Below, piece after piece: positions 17,106 through 25,068 of a stretch of 64,000 nucleotides of DNA. The position numbers and the translations under genes are program-made. Position 1 is the first letter of the stretch; every line of letters starts with the position of its first letter. This DNA is from Oscillospiraceae bacterium (lineage in GTDB: Bacteria; Bacillota; Clostridia; Oscillospirales; Oscillospiraceae). The notes beneath the pieces were generated by a model. The model was not told the origin of the DNA. It did no database searches and saw only the letters and a list, made by a program, of their open reading frames with translations. The stretch lies in NCBI GenBank assembly GCA_015067945.1, contig SVLM01000003.1:62001-126000 (forward strand), written 5' to 3'.

Positions 17106-17891
17106 ATGATGCGTTGTTGTAAACATTGCGGTGCGTTGCTGGAGGACGATGCGAAAGTCTGCGACTTTTGCGGTGCGGTTTTAGAAGTACCCCCAGCCGT
17201 CATCCCTGCCCCACAGGAATCCCCTGCAGTTGTCCCGGCTTCCCAGGAGGTAACCGCGGAGGTTGCTAAGCCTGCTCCCAAGAAAAAGCTTTCCAAAAAA
17301 GCGATCTTCATTGTCAGCGGCATTTTACTGGCGGTAATCGCCATTGCCGTGGCAGTAAATATGCTGTTCTTTAACCCCCATGCTCCCGTAGCTACATACG
17401 AAGCAGTCATGAACGGTGATTTTGACAAGGTAGAAGACCTTGCTCCCAGGGAATATTGGGAGTATATCGCTGAAAGCAGAGATAAGACCGTCGATGCATA
17501 TCTTAATGAACTGCTCAAAGAATTAGAAAAACGGTATTCAAAACAAACCACCGAGGATTACACCAATATGGGCAAGCTGCTGTCTGTAGAAATGAAAGTC
17601 ATCGACACAGAAAAAGCCAAGGCTAAGGACATTGCCGGTGTCAAAACAGGTCTTGAGAAACGCTATGAGATCGACGCCAGCCGGGTAAAAACTGTCTATA
17701 AACTGATTATTAAGAGTACCATAACATACACCGATGACTCCTACGTAACTGCCAACATACTTTCGGCGGTAAAAATCGATTCCAAATGGTATTTGATTGG
17801 CTATTACGACAATGATGGAGAATATGTAGTCACCTTTTCTGCCAGCAGTATTCTGAGCACCATTAATCCTTATTACTCTGGAATATGGTGA
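17106..17891 (+). CDS. Zinc-ribbon, single-helix membrane protein (copy 2)
   Basis: 261 residues with the same architecture as copy 1: zinc ribbon MMRCCKHCGALL with CDFCG, a Pro/Ala-rich linker, a helix at about 70-92, and an outer domain starting YEAVMNGDFDKVEDLAP and including AVKIDSKWYLIGYY. The first 85 or so nucleotides are about 90 percent identical to copy 1, while the outer domains have diverged. ATG 17106 is preferred because GCGAGG lies 8 nt upstream; a TTG at 17100 is the alternative. No partner gene indicates its role. Confidence 0.72.
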   Translation: MMRCCKHCGALLEDDAKVCDFCGAVLEVPPAVIPAPQESPAVVPASQEVTAEVAKPAPKKKLSKKAIFIVSGILLAVIAIAVAVNMLFFNPHAPVATYEAVMNGDFDKVEDLAPREYWEYIAESRDKTVDAYLNELLKELEKRYSKQTTEDYTNMGKLLSVEMKVIDTEKAKAKDIAGVKTGLEKRYEIDASRVKTVYKLIIKSTITYTDDSYVTANILSAVKIDSKWYLIGYYDNDGEYVVTFSASSILSTINPYYSGIW

Positions 17892-17895
17892 TCTA

Positions 17896-17913
17896 ACCCC
17901 CGGACATTCGCCC
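17896..17913 (+). terminator. GC-rich hairpin closing the zinc-ribbon gene pair
   Basis: 7-bp CCCCCGG/CCGGGGG stem four nucleotides after the stop codon, followed by ATTTCTG. The T-tract is short. Confidence 0.6.
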
Positions 17914-17997
17914 GGGGGATTTCTGTAATTTGCATCTTGTAATTCTCTATCGGTGTGCTATACTGAATCATGAGAAATATCCTTTGGAGGATAAACC

Positions 17998-19230
17998 ATG
18001 GAATATTCAAAACTTCTGGATCTGGCGACGGACTTGGGTTATGAGCTGGCCATGAGCGGTGCAGAGACCTTCCGGGTGGAGGAAAGCATTGCCCGGGTAC
18101 TGAAAGCCTATGATATCGACGCCGAGGTTTTTGTCATTCCCAACTGTATGCACATCAGCATTGAGCCTGTGATTGGCCGTCCTCTGACGCGGATGCGTCG
18201 CATCGGTACCCATGGCAACGATCTGGACGCTGTGGAAAAGTTTTCCGGCCTGAGCCGCCGGATCTGTGCGGAGCATCCTGCCCCGGAGATCGCCGCAAAA
18301 TGGCTTGAAGAAACCCGGCAGCAGCGTCGGCAGTATTCCCTGCCCGTGTATCTTGCCGGTAATTTTCTGGGCGGTTTCGGTTTTGCCTTCCTGTTCGGCG
18401 GTGGTCTCAGGGACGCCCTATGTGCCGGTGTTTGCGGCATACTTGTAGGTCTTATCAACAAATTCATGGACCGGGTAGGTGCAAACCAGTTCTTCCGGAT
18501 CATCGCTGCCGCATTTATTATGGCACTGCCGGCCTACGGTCTGGGCAGCCTGGGCATCGTACCCAATCCGGACGCAGCGGTCATCGGTGCTTTGATGATT
18601 CTGGTACCCGGATTGCTGTTCACCAACGCCATGCGTGACATCATCTACGGTGACACCAATTCCGGCATCAACCGGGTGGTGCACGTTCTGCTGATTGCCT
18701 TAGCCATCGCTCTGGGTACTGCCGCCGCCTGGAACATATCCGAGCAGATTTGGGGCGGCTACACCCCTGCCCCTGATTTCCACCTCCCCATTTGGTTCCA
18801 TGCCATTGTCAGTTTCATTGGCTGTGTCGGCTTTTTTATTCTGTTTAACATCCACGGCCCCGGCGGTCTGTTGTGTGCCTTGGGCGGTATGCTGACCTGG
18901 GTGGTGTATTTGCTGGTTCGGGAAGGTACCGGTCACGATCTGACCGCCTACTTCTTTGCAACCATGTTCGCTTCTCTCTATGCTGAAATGATGGCTCGAA
19001 TCCGAAAATATCCGGCCATTTCCTATTTGGTTTTGTCCATATTCCCACTGATTCCCGGTGCCGGTGCATATTTCACCATGAATTATGCCGTAAAGGGACA
19101 GATGGAAAGCTTTGCCGATCAGGGCATTCACACAGCCGCCATTGCCGGCGTAATGGCGGTGGCAATTCTGCTGGTCTCCACCGTGGTGCGAATCGTAACC
19201 ACCTGGCACTTCAAGCGAAAGAAAGCATAA
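17998..19230 (+). CDS. Threonine/serine exporter family protein (ThrE-like, fused)
   Basis: 410 residues. The N-terminal cytoplasmic domain (about 1-115) has MSGAETFRVEESI and the FVIPNCMHIS region of the ThrE N-terminal domain. About ten membrane helices follow, including FLGGFGFAFLFGGG, LVPGLLFTNAMRDI and LSIFPLIPGAGAYFTM. Some bacteria split this into two proteins; here both halves are fused. By family it exports threonine and serine using the proton gradient. GGAGG precedes the ATG, and the gene is flanked by its own promoter-like TTGTAA/TATACT and a terminator. Confidence 0.87.
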   Translation: MEYSKLLDLATDLGYELAMSGAETFRVEESIARVLKAYDIDAEVFVIPNCMHISIEPVIGRPLTRMRRIGTHGNDLDAVEKFSGLSRRICAEHPAPEIAAKWLEETRQQRRQYSLPVYLAGNFLGGFGFAFLFGGGLRDALCAGVCGILVGLINKFMDRVGANQFFRIIAAAFIMALPAYGLGSLGIVPNPDAAVIGALMILVPGLLFTNAMRDIIYGDTNSGINRVVHVLLIALAIALGTAAAWNISEQIWGGYTPAPDFHLPIWFHAIVSFIGCVGFFILFNIHGPGGLLCALGGMLTWVVYLLVREGTGHDLTAYFFATMFASLYAEMMARIRKYPAISYLVLSIFPLIPGAGAYFTMNYAVKGQMESFADQGIHTAAIAGVMAVAILLVSTVVRIVTTWHFKRKKA

Positions 19231-19236
19231 AATATT

Positions 19237-19266
19237 GGGCATCTGCCGCAGCAGATGCCCTTGTTT
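19237..19266. terminator. Bidirectional terminator between the exporter and trmD
   Basis: 10-bp stem GGGCATCTGC/GCAGATGCCC with a 4-nt loop, TTGTTT on the plus side and ATATTTTAT on the minus side. It serves both convergent genes. Confidence 0.82.
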
Positions 19267-19999
19267 ATTCTTCTTCCAGCTCCTTCAGCAGCTTTTGATC
19301 CTGCTTGGAGGAAAGATCCAGCTTTTCGTACATATCCGGCCGCCGTTGACGGGTACGGAGTATGGATTGCTTCCGCCGCCAAAGCCGAACCTTTTCATGA
19401 TTGCCGGAGGTCAGGATCTCCGGAATCGCCCGGCCGTGCCACACCGCAGGACGGGTATACTGGGGATACTCCAGCATACCGCTGTAATGGCTCTCATCTT
19501 CAAAGCACTCGGGGTCAGCCAGAACGCCGGGCACCATGCGGCACACCGCATCCGTCACTGCCATAGCAGCGATCTCGCCACCGGTAAGCACAAAGTCACC
19601 CAGGCTGATTTCTTCATCCACGCATTCGTCGATAAACCGCTGGTCGATACCTTCGTAATGGCCGCAGACCATGACGATATTATCCAGCTTGCTCAAACGA
19701 ACCGCATCTTCCTGCTTGAAGGTCTTGCCGCAAGGGGAAAGGTAAATGGTATGCACCGGGCCACCTGCTTCTTCGCAGATAGCCTCCCAGCAGCGATACA
19801 GCGGATCTGCGGTCATCACCGCTCCCCGGCCGCCACCATAGGGGTAATCGTCTACCTGATTCTGCTTATTGGCAGTATAGTCCCGGATCTGGTGGGTCTC
19901 GATGCGGATAAAGCCCCGCTCTTGAGCCCGGCCCAGAATACTCTCCGACAGCACATCGCCCAAGGTTTCCGGGAACAGAGTCATGATATCAATTCTCAT
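19265..19999 (-). CDS. trmD: tRNA (guanine37-N1)-methyltransferase
   Basis: TrmD makes m1G37 using S-adenosylmethionine, preventing frameshifting on proline and leucine codons. 244 residues with the SPOUT-fold knot: YGGGRGAVM, the SAM-binding VCGHYEGIDQRF, and SLGDFVLTGGE. RIDIMTLFPE is the standard N-terminus. It overlaps the rimM stop by 11 nt and ends the ylxM-ffh-rpsP-khpA-rimM-trmD cluster, the canonical Firmicutes order apart from rplS, which is not seen here. Confidence 0.96.
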   Translation of the reverse strand: MRIDIMTLFPETLGDVLSESILGRAQERGFIRIETHQIRDYTANKQNQVDDYPYGGGRGAVMTADPLYRCWEAICEEAGGPVHTIYLSPCGKTFKQEDAVRLSKLDNIVMVCGHYEGIDQRFIDECVDEEISLGDFVLTGGEIAAMAVTDAVCRMVPGVLADPECFEDESHYSGMLEYPQYTRPAVWHGRAIPEILTSGNHEKVRLWRRKQSILRTRQRRPDMYEKLDLSSKQDQKLLKELEEE

Positions 20000-20480
20000 C
20001 GCTTCTCATGCCCTCAATGATTGCCACATCCATACAGTTTGCCTCCATATCCGTATGCAAGATAAACTGCTTTACCGCAGGGATCATGTATTCATGCTCA
20101 CCCTTGACAACATACACCATGTTACCGGGGTAATCCAGCACATCCACAATTTTACCGATACTTTCGCCATTACAATAGACTTCTATATCGATCAGTTCCG
20201 CGGCGAAGATCACCCCGTCGTCAATATCCTCCCGATACAGCTCAACGGTTTTGCCCCGCATAGCCTGAGCCTTTTCCATGGTATCGATCCCGGACAGTAC
20301 CACCAGGTTACAAGTCTTCTGCACCCGGCAGCTAAGGATCTTATATTCTACGCCGTCAATTCTGCAGCGGTCAAATTCACACAAATCTTCAGGACCGTCC
20401 AGCCAGGGCAGAACTTTTACTTCGCCCTTGACACCATGGGTAGTGACGATCTCACCGGCCTCAACAAATTGGAGTTTCAT
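19989..20480 (-). CDS. rimM: 16S rRNA processing protein RimM
   Basis: Assembly factor that binds S19 and assists maturation of the 30S head. 163 residues: an N-terminal RimM barrel with VTTHGVKGEVKVLP and a C-terminal PRC-like barrel with YCNGESIGKIVDVLDYPGN and HEYMIPAV. The start at 20480 follows AAGGAGCAAGAAT; the open frame extending upstream passes through the palindromic repeat and is not coding. The repeat element and a hairpin separate it from khpA, so rimM-trmD may be transcribed partly independently. Confidence 0.94.
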   Translation of the reverse strand: MKLQFVEAGEIVTTHGVKGEVKVLPWLDGPEDLCEFDRCRIDGVEYKILSCRVQKTCNLVVLSGIDTMEKAQAMRGKTVELYREDIDDGVIFAAELIDIEVYCNGESIGKIVDVLDYPGNMVYVVKGEHEYMIPAVKQFILHTDMEANCMDVAIIEGMRSDEN

Positions 20481-20501
20481 ATTCTTGCTCCTTATCAATC
20501 T

Positions 20502-20587
20502 TGTCATTGCGAGGAGTGCAGCGACGTGGCAATCTCCCGGTTCGAAGGAGATTCCCACGCCGGTCTGTCGACCGGCTCGGAATGACA
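20502..20587. repeat. Dispersed palindromic repeat, copy 1
   Basis: 86-bp element beginning TGTCATTGCGAGGAG and ending CTCGGAATGACA, with terminal inverted repeats and internal GCGACGTGGCAATC facing GATTCCCACGCC. It lies between khpA and rimM inside an operon. Three more copies occur in the window. Confidence 0.85.
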
Positions 20588-20607
20588 GCATCCAAAAATA
20601 CGGAAAA

Positions 20608-20628
20608 TGCGTGGCAAGATGCCACGCA
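20608..20628 (-). terminator. Hairpin between khpA and rimM
   Basis: 9-bp perfect stem (TGCGTGGCA/TGCCACGCA) with a 3-nt loop. On the minus strand it is followed by TTTTCCGTATTTTT. It may attenuate transcription into rimM-trmD. Confidence 0.55.
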
Positions 20629-20635
20629 CAATCCA

Positions 20636-20866
20636 TCAATCCACAATATCGACAGTAACCTTTTCGCCAGTACGCTGGGCAACTGTCTTTACGATGGTAC
20701 GGATCTCTTTGGCGATCCGACCCTGGCGGCCAATCACCTTGCCCATGTCGCCCTCGGCAACACGCAGCTCCAGCACCTTGCCGTCCTCGGAATCGATTTC
20801 GGTAACGGTGACGGAATCGGGATTATCCACCAGATTCTTTGCCATATACAGCAAAAGTTCCTTCAT
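20636..20866 (-). CDS. khpA: KH-domain RNA-binding protein KhpA
   Basis: 76-residue single-KH-domain protein (YlqC/KhpA). The GxxG loop is IGRQGRIAKEIR, preceded by LELRVAEGDMGKV. In Gram-positive bacteria KhpA pairs with KhpB (Jag) to bind RNA and influence division and cell shape. Its place between rpsP and rimM is the usual one. The full-length KH fold is present and no residue is missing. Confidence 0.93.
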   Translation of the reverse strand: MKELLLYMAKNLVDNPDSVTVTEIDSEDGKVLELRVAEGDMGKVIGRQGRIAKEIRTIVKTVAQRTGEKVTVDIVD

Positions 20867-20888
20867 TGCGCAAACTCCTTAGGGGTTC

Positions 20889-21128
20889 TTACAGCACGCC
20901 AGCCTTCTTCAGCAGGCCACGAACGGTATCAGTGGGCTGAGCACCGTTCTTGATCCAAGCCTGAGCCTTCTCAGCGTCGACAGTGATGTTGCCGGACTCC
21001 AGCAGGGGGTTGTAGGTGCCGATCTCCTCGATGCAACGACCGTCACGGGGGGAGCGAGCATCAGCAACAACGATGCGGTAGTAAGGAGCCTTCTTAGCGC
21101 CCATTCTTCTCAGTCTAATCTTAACCAT
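20889..21128 (-). CDS. rpsP: Ribosomal protein S16
   Basis: Small-subunit protein of 79 residues. [20 protein letters not shown] and [18 protein letters not shown] are diagnostic. The start at 21128 follows TTGGAGGTGAAACCC; the five extra upstream codons in the open frame include the ribosome site. Translation genes follow in the same orientation. Confidence 0.98.
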   Translation of the reverse strand: MVKIRLRRMGAKKAPYYRIVVADARSPRDGRCIEEIGTYNPLLESGNITVDAEKAQAWIKNGAQPTDTVRGLLKKAGVL

Positions 21129-21198
21129 GGGTTTCACCTCCAAAAATAATTCTTTCGTAATCTATATCGCAAAGCATTTTGCTTTCAGCGAACATTTT

Positions 21199-22548
21199 TT
21201 AGAAGCCCGGGAAGCCGCCGAAGCCGCCCAAACCTCTCATGCGTTTCATTTTCTTGCCGGCTCCGGGGCCGGAGAACTGCTTGATCATGGAACGCATCTG
21301 CTCAAAGGACTTGAGCAGTCTGTTAACATCCTCCACCTTAACACCGGCACCGGCGGCGATCCGCTTTTTCCGGGAGGCGGCGATGATGCCCGGGTTTTCC
21401 CGTTCCTTGGGAGTCATGGAAAGGATAATGGCCTCGGTTCTTGCCATGGCCTTTTCATCCACATTTACATTTTTCAATCCTGCACCGCCGGGCAGCTGTG
21501 CAAGGATATCCTGCATGGAGCCCATAGATTTCATTTGAACCATCTGGTCGTAGAAATCCTGCAGGGTGAAACGGTTGGATCTGAGCTTTTCCTCCATCTC
21601 GGCGGCCTGCTTTGCATCGAAAGCCTTCTCCGCCTTCTCGATCAGGCTCAGGACATCGCCCATGCCCAAAATCCGGGAGGCCATGCGGTCGGGGTGGAAT
21701 GGTTCAATATCCTCCAGCTTTTCGCCCATACCCACGAACTTGATAGGCTTGCCGGTAATGGCACGGACGGACAGAGCCGCACCGCCTCTGGCGTCGCCAT
21801 CGAGCTTGCTGAGCATGACGGAGTCGATGTCCAGCCATTCGTTGAAGCTCTGGGCAGCGTTCACTGCATCCTGACCAGTCATAGCGTCCACCACCAGCAT
21901 GATCTCATCAGGCTGGACACTGGCCTTGATATTTTTCAGCTCTTCCATCAGCTGCTCATCCACATGCAAACGGCCGGCGGTATCCAAAAATACCATATCG
22001 TGGCCGTGCTGACGGGCATAGAGCACTGCTTCCTTGGCAGTGTTTATGGGATTTTGCGTGCCCCGGTCAAACACCGGAATGCCCAGCTTTTCGCCGCAGA
22101 CCTTCAGCTGCGTGATGGCCGCAGGGCGGTAGATATCGCAGGCGACCAGCAAAGGGTTCTTTCCCTGCCGTTTCATAAGCCCCGCCAGCTTAGAGCCGTT
22201 GGTGGTCTTACCTGCACCCTGCAGACCCACCATCATAACAACCGTGGGCCCCTTGGGGTTAATGGCGATATGCTTGATATCACTGCCCATCAGGGAGGTC
22301 AGTTCCTCGTTGACGATCTTTATGATCATCTGGGCAGGGGTCAAGGATTCCAGCACATCCGCACCGATGCAGCGGTCAGTCACCGCCTTGGTGAAATCCT
22401 TACAGACTTTATAGCTGACGTCCGCCTCCAGCAATGCCATGCGGATCTCACGCATAGCCTCCTTCACATCGGCCTCTTTGACGCGGCCTTTGCCACGGAG
22501 TTTTTTGAAGGTGGCGGCAATTTTTTCAGTTAAACCTTCAAATGCCAT
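21199..22548 (-). CDS. ffh: Signal recognition particle protein Ffh (SRP54)
   Basis: GTPase that with SRP RNA targets membrane and secreted proteins to FtsY. 449 residues: an N helical bundle, a G domain with P-loop GLQGAGKTT, DTAGRLHVD, TKLDGDARGG and GMGEKLEDIEPF, and a methionine-rich M domain ending in GKKMKRMRGLGGFGGFPGF. It follows ylxM by 3 nt, and rpsP comes 70 nt later. Length and motifs are complete. Confidence 0.97.
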   Translation of the reverse strand: MAFEGLTEKIAATFKKLRGKGRVKEADVKEAMREIRMALLEADVSYKVCKDFTKAVTDRCIGADVLESLTPAQMIIKIVNEELTSLMGSDIKHIAINPKGPTVVMMVGLQGAGKTTNGSKLAGLMKRQGKNPLLVACDIYRPAAITQLKVCGEKLGIPVFDRGTQNPINTAKEAVLYARQHGHDMVFLDTAGRLHVDEQLMEELKNIKASVQPDEIMLVVDAMTGQDAVNAAQSFNEWLDIDSVMLSKLDGDARGGAALSVRAITGKPIKFVGMGEKLEDIEPFHPDRMASRILGMGDVLSLIEKAEKAFDAKQAAEMEEKLRSNRFTLQDFYDQMVQMKSMGSMQDILAQLPGGAGLKNVNVDEKAMARTEAIILSMTPKERENPGIIAASRKKRIAAGAGVKVEDVNRLLKSFEQMRSMIKQFSGPGAGKKMKRMRGLGGFGGFPGF

Positions 22549-22551
22549 AGC

Positions 22552-22896
22552 TTACTCCTCAAGTTCCCGGGCAGCATCCACAATGGTCTGTGCCAGGGTA
22601 GAAACAGACGCACCGTCACTGCTTTGCAGCTTACGGGCGGCATCTAAAATCGTTTTTGCGGCCTTGCGGCAGGCCTGATCCCGGCTCACACAGCCGGTTT
22701 TGGCTTCCATATTTCGAAGCAGGGCTTCGGTACGGCTCAAATTGTCGTGGACGCCCTGGCGGCTGATGCCCAGCTCTGCAGCGATCTCACCCAGGGAAAG
22801 ATCCTGGTAGTAACGCATTTCAAAGCATTCCTTCTGCCGGTCGGTGAGCAGATCACCGTAGTAATCGTACAGCAGAACAATCTCCAAAGTGTCCAT
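22552..22896 (-). CDS. ylxM: YlxM-like HTH protein, putative SRP-associated regulator
   Basis: 114-residue UPF0122 protein. An all-helical sigma-70 region-4-like HTH is visible: LTDRQKECFEMRYYQDLSLGEIAAELGISRQGVHDNLSR. This family is nearly always next to ffh or ftsY, and in streptococci it modulates SRP. It is the first gene of its operon, preceded by a consensus promoter and AGGAGG. The role in secretion is inferred from family and position. Confidence 0.92.
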   Translation of the reverse strand: MDTLEIVLLYDYYGDLLTDRQKECFEMRYYQDLSLGEIAAELGISRQGVHDNLSRTEALLRNMEAKTGCVSRDQACRKAAKTILDAARKLQSSDGASVSTLAQTIVDAARELEE

Positions 22897-22936
22897 GCAA
22901 GCCTCCTGTCAAGCTCTTTCGCTTGATACCTGGGGC

Positions 22937-22965
22937 ATTATAGCATGCCATGTCATGCTTGTCAA
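22937..22965 (-). promoter_or_regulatory. Consensus sigma-A promoter of the ylxM-ffh operon
   Basis: On the minus strand TTGACA and TATAAT, both perfect, with a 17-nt spacer containing ATGACATGGCATG. It lies 41 nt upstream of the ylxM start. Confidence 0.9.
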
Positions 22966-22976
22966 GTATTTTTTCT

Positions 22977-23258
22977 TTACAGCCCGGTATAATCTTCGGC
23001 TTTTTGAATCAGACATGCAAAACCGTAGAAAAACCAAATAACACCAATCACTGCAGCCATAATAAGCAGCAGTATCAGCAGTATCATATAGCCCCAATTG
23101 CTAAAGCCGCTCAGAGCGTACAAGGCAAAGCAAATGACCGCCAGCGTGCCAATGATCATCAGCGGCAACAGCCGTATCCATACTTTTTTACCGAACATAC
23201 AAACGATTTGACCGATCAGCAAGACTGCCCCAACAATCACCAAATAACCGTCTTCCAT
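22977..23258 (-). CDS. Small membrane protein, unknown
   Basis: 93 residues with three hydrophobic helices (about 5-22, 27-49 and 57-80), a basic loop after helix 1 and no conserved motif that I recognise. AAAGGAGGAGTATC precedes the ATG. It follows the GNAT gene by 12 nt on the same strand, so the two are probably cotranscribed. The last codons end just beyond the ylxM promoter region. Confidence 0.65.
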   Translation of the reverse strand: MEDGYLVIVGAVLLIGQIVCMFGKKVWIRLLPLMIIGTLAVICFALYALSGFSNWGYMILLILLLIMAAVIGVIWFFYGFACLIQKAEDYTGL

Positions 23259-23270
23259 GATACTCCTCCT

Positions 23271-23909
23271 TTACAGCACCCGATACCACCGGGAAAGCTC
23301 CTTGGTTTTTACAAAGCCCATGCGTTCATAAAGCCTGACTGCCCGTATATTTGCACCGGCAACCATCAAGCGGACAGTATCCTGCGTCAGGATACTGCAC
23401 AGTGCTTTCACCACTGTTTCGCCCATGCCGGGCTCCACCGAAATGACGGTATCGATAAAATCACCGGCAGCTTTGCCGATCCCCAGCAGCCGGCCATCCC
23501 GATGGACAAAATAACCGTCACCGGTCTTGAGCAGCTCCTTGCCGTCTTTACTGTCCATGTAGGCCGCATTGGGAACATCCGCCATCCGCTCGTTATAGAT
23601 CTCCAGCCACTTAAGCACTGTCTCCTCCGTCACCGGAAACACGCAGGCATCCGTTTCCCCCAAGGCCTCTTTATCGCACTGCATGGCGTAAAGTGCCGTA
23701 ATCAGCGGATATTTTTCCAAATATTCATGACCGGCGGCATCGATCCACTGTGCACCGCAGGCCCGGCAAAAGCCGACACATTCTTCCAGCAGCTTTTCCG
23801 GCTCCAGGGAGGACTGTATCTTGATATGTGCCCGCTGCCGGTATGGGATCTCCCGCAGGAAAAGACTTGCCACACCAAACTCCGTTGTAAATACCGGAAT
23901 ATCCTTCAT
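23271..23909 (-). CDS. GNAT-family acetyltransferase
   Basis: 212-residue protein with an N-terminal extension and a C-terminal GNAT core. The core includes VISVEPGMGETVVKALCSIL (acetyl-CoA loop, with GMGETV in place of the usual RxxGxG), NIRAVRLYERMGFVKTKEL, and a C-terminal W-Y. The start at 23909 is chosen because GGAG lies 9 nt upstream; the open frame reaches 23957. The degenerate acetyl-CoA loop makes the activity less certain. It probably forms a two-gene unit with the small membrane protein. Confidence 0.72.
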   Translation of the reverse strand: MKDIPVFTTEFGVASLFLREIPYRQRAHIKIQSSLEPEKLLEECVGFCRACGAQWIDAAGHEYLEKYPLITALYAMQCDKEALGETDACVFPVTEETVLKWLEIYNERMADVPNAAYMDSKDGKELLKTGDGYFVHRDGRLLGIGKAAGDFIDTVISVEPGMGETVVKALCSILTQDTVRLMVAGANIRAVRLYERMGFVKTKELSRWYRVL

Positions 23910-23950
23910 GTTCATCATCTCCGTATGTATGATACCATGACTTTTCCCCG

Positions 23951-23979
23951 TAGACAATACCCAATTGATGTGCTATGAT
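23951..23979 (+). promoter_or_regulatory. Sigma-A-type promoter of the zinc-ribbon/LRR gene
   Basis: TAGACA and TATGAT separated by 17 nt, 21 nt before the ATG at 24001; AAAAGAGG lies between. Confidence 0.6.
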
Positions 23980-24000
23980 AGCGAAAAGAGGTGATATCCC

Positions 24001-24672
24001 ATGCTTTGCAACCAATGCGGTCAGCCGTTACCGCAAGATACCCGTTTTTGTCCTGTCTGTGGCACACCGGTGCCGATTCGACGCAGACGTGCCCGGCTTT
24101 GGCCTGCATTTTTGACCCTTTTGTTGATCTTCTCGTTTGGCTTCGGTGTGTTTTTGGCATCCCAACGGGATAAAGCCGCAGACACCATCACAACAAGCGA
24201 CAAATCGACGCCCTGGTTTACACTGAAAAACGGTGTTTTGTTCTTTGATCAAGACCGTTACTCCGGCAGCAGCGAGCTGACGGTTCCGCAAACGATAGGC
24301 GGACAAACCGTTACCGCCCTCAGCGATGAATGCTTTGCATACTGTACAGATCTGGTGATCGTACATCTGCCTCAGACACTGACGGCCATCGGTGACAGTG
24401 CGTTCTACGGCTGTACCAGCCTGCGGGGCATCCGGTTTCCGGAAACCCTCCGTTCCATCGGGGATAATGCTTTTGACGGCTGTATCAGCCTGGAGGCGGT
24501 ATGCATCCCCTATTCATTGCAGCGGTTCGGTGACGATTTGTTCCGTAATTGCCACAAATTAGCATATTTCTTCTATCCTGCCCCCTATGCTTACTGGAAA
24601 GCTCTGCCAATCGACGATATTCCGGAGGATTCATTCGTATACTGTGCCGATGGAATTTATCCTGCAAAGTAA
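24001..24672 (+). CDS. Zinc-ribbon membrane protein with BspA-type leucine-rich repeats
   Basis: 223 residues: an N-terminal zinc ribbon (CNQCG and CPVCG), an Arg-rich stretch, one membrane helix at about 34-52, then an outer domain with BspA/TpLRR repeats. The repeats are seen as LSDECFAYCTDLVIVHLPQT, IGDSAFYGCTSLRGIRFPET and IGDNAFDGCISLEAVCIP. Such LRR_5 domains are usually extracellular binding modules. The ribbon-helix-outer-domain plan echoes the pair at 16311-17891, but the outer domain differs. Ligand unknown. Confidence 0.78.
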   Translation: MLCNQCGQPLPQDTRFCPVCGTPVPIRRRRARLWPAFLTLLLIFSFGFGVFLASQRDKAADTITTSDKSTPWFTLKNGVLFFDQDRYSGSSELTVPQTIGGQTVTALSDECFAYCTDLVIVHLPQTLTAIGDSAFYGCTSLRGIRFPETLRSIGDNAFDGCISLEAVCIPYSLQRFGDDLFRNCHKLAYFFYPAPYAYWKALPIDDIPEDSFVYCADGIYPAK

Positions 24673-24730
24673 ATTCTTATTGCATTCTACCGAATTTTTG
24701 TGCAATTTCCGGAAAATAAGCAAAAATCAC

Positions 24731-24758
24731 TTGATTTCTTTAAAAAAGTCACTATAAT
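24731..24758 (+). promoter_or_regulatory. Promoter of the 76-residue protein
   Basis: TTGATT and TATAAT with a 16-nt spacer, 36 nt before the ATG at 24795. Confidence 0.7.
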
Positions 24759-24794
24759 AAACCCGTTGCTTACAAATGAAAGGAGGTTTGTCCC

Positions 24795-25025
24795 ATGAAG
24801 AAGATCATTTGCAAGAAGGAATATGATACCGAGACCGCTACCCTGATCAAGGCTTACAGCTTCGGCACCTATGGCGATCCTGCCGGCTACGAGGAGGATC
24901 TGTATCAGACTCCCGGTGGTCTGTATTTCCTGCATGTTGGCGGCGGCGAGGCTTCTCCCTACCCCACTGAGGACATCCTGCGTCTGGCTAAGACCAAGGT
25001 CAACGAGTGGCTGGAAACCCACTAA
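24795..25025 (+). CDS. Small conserved-type cytosolic protein, unknown
   Basis: 76-residue acidic protein beginning MKKIICKKEYDTETATLI with a GGLYFLHVGGGEASPYP segment and a C-terminal helix. AAAGGAGG precedes the ATG, and a good promoter and strong terminator frame it, so it is a well-expressed single gene. Similar short proteins (KEYDTETA ... G-D-P-x-G-x-E-E-x-L-Y-x-T) are common in Clostridia, often on mobile elements, to my recollection. No function can be given. Confidence 0.75.
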   Translation: MKKIICKKEYDTETATLIKAYSFGTYGDPAGYEEDLYQTPGGLYFLHVGGGEASPYPTEDILRLAKTKVNEWLETH

Positions 25026-25035
25026 TCTGTACATG

Positions 25036-25068
25036 AAAAACGGCTGCGATATGCAGCCGTTTTTTTTA
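25036..25068. terminator. Bidirectional terminator
   Basis: 12-bp stem (25036-25047 with 25053-25064), 5-nt loop, T8 on the plus side and A-rich on the other. It is shared by the convergent genes and reaches into the last codon of the minus-strand gene. Confidence 0.88.
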
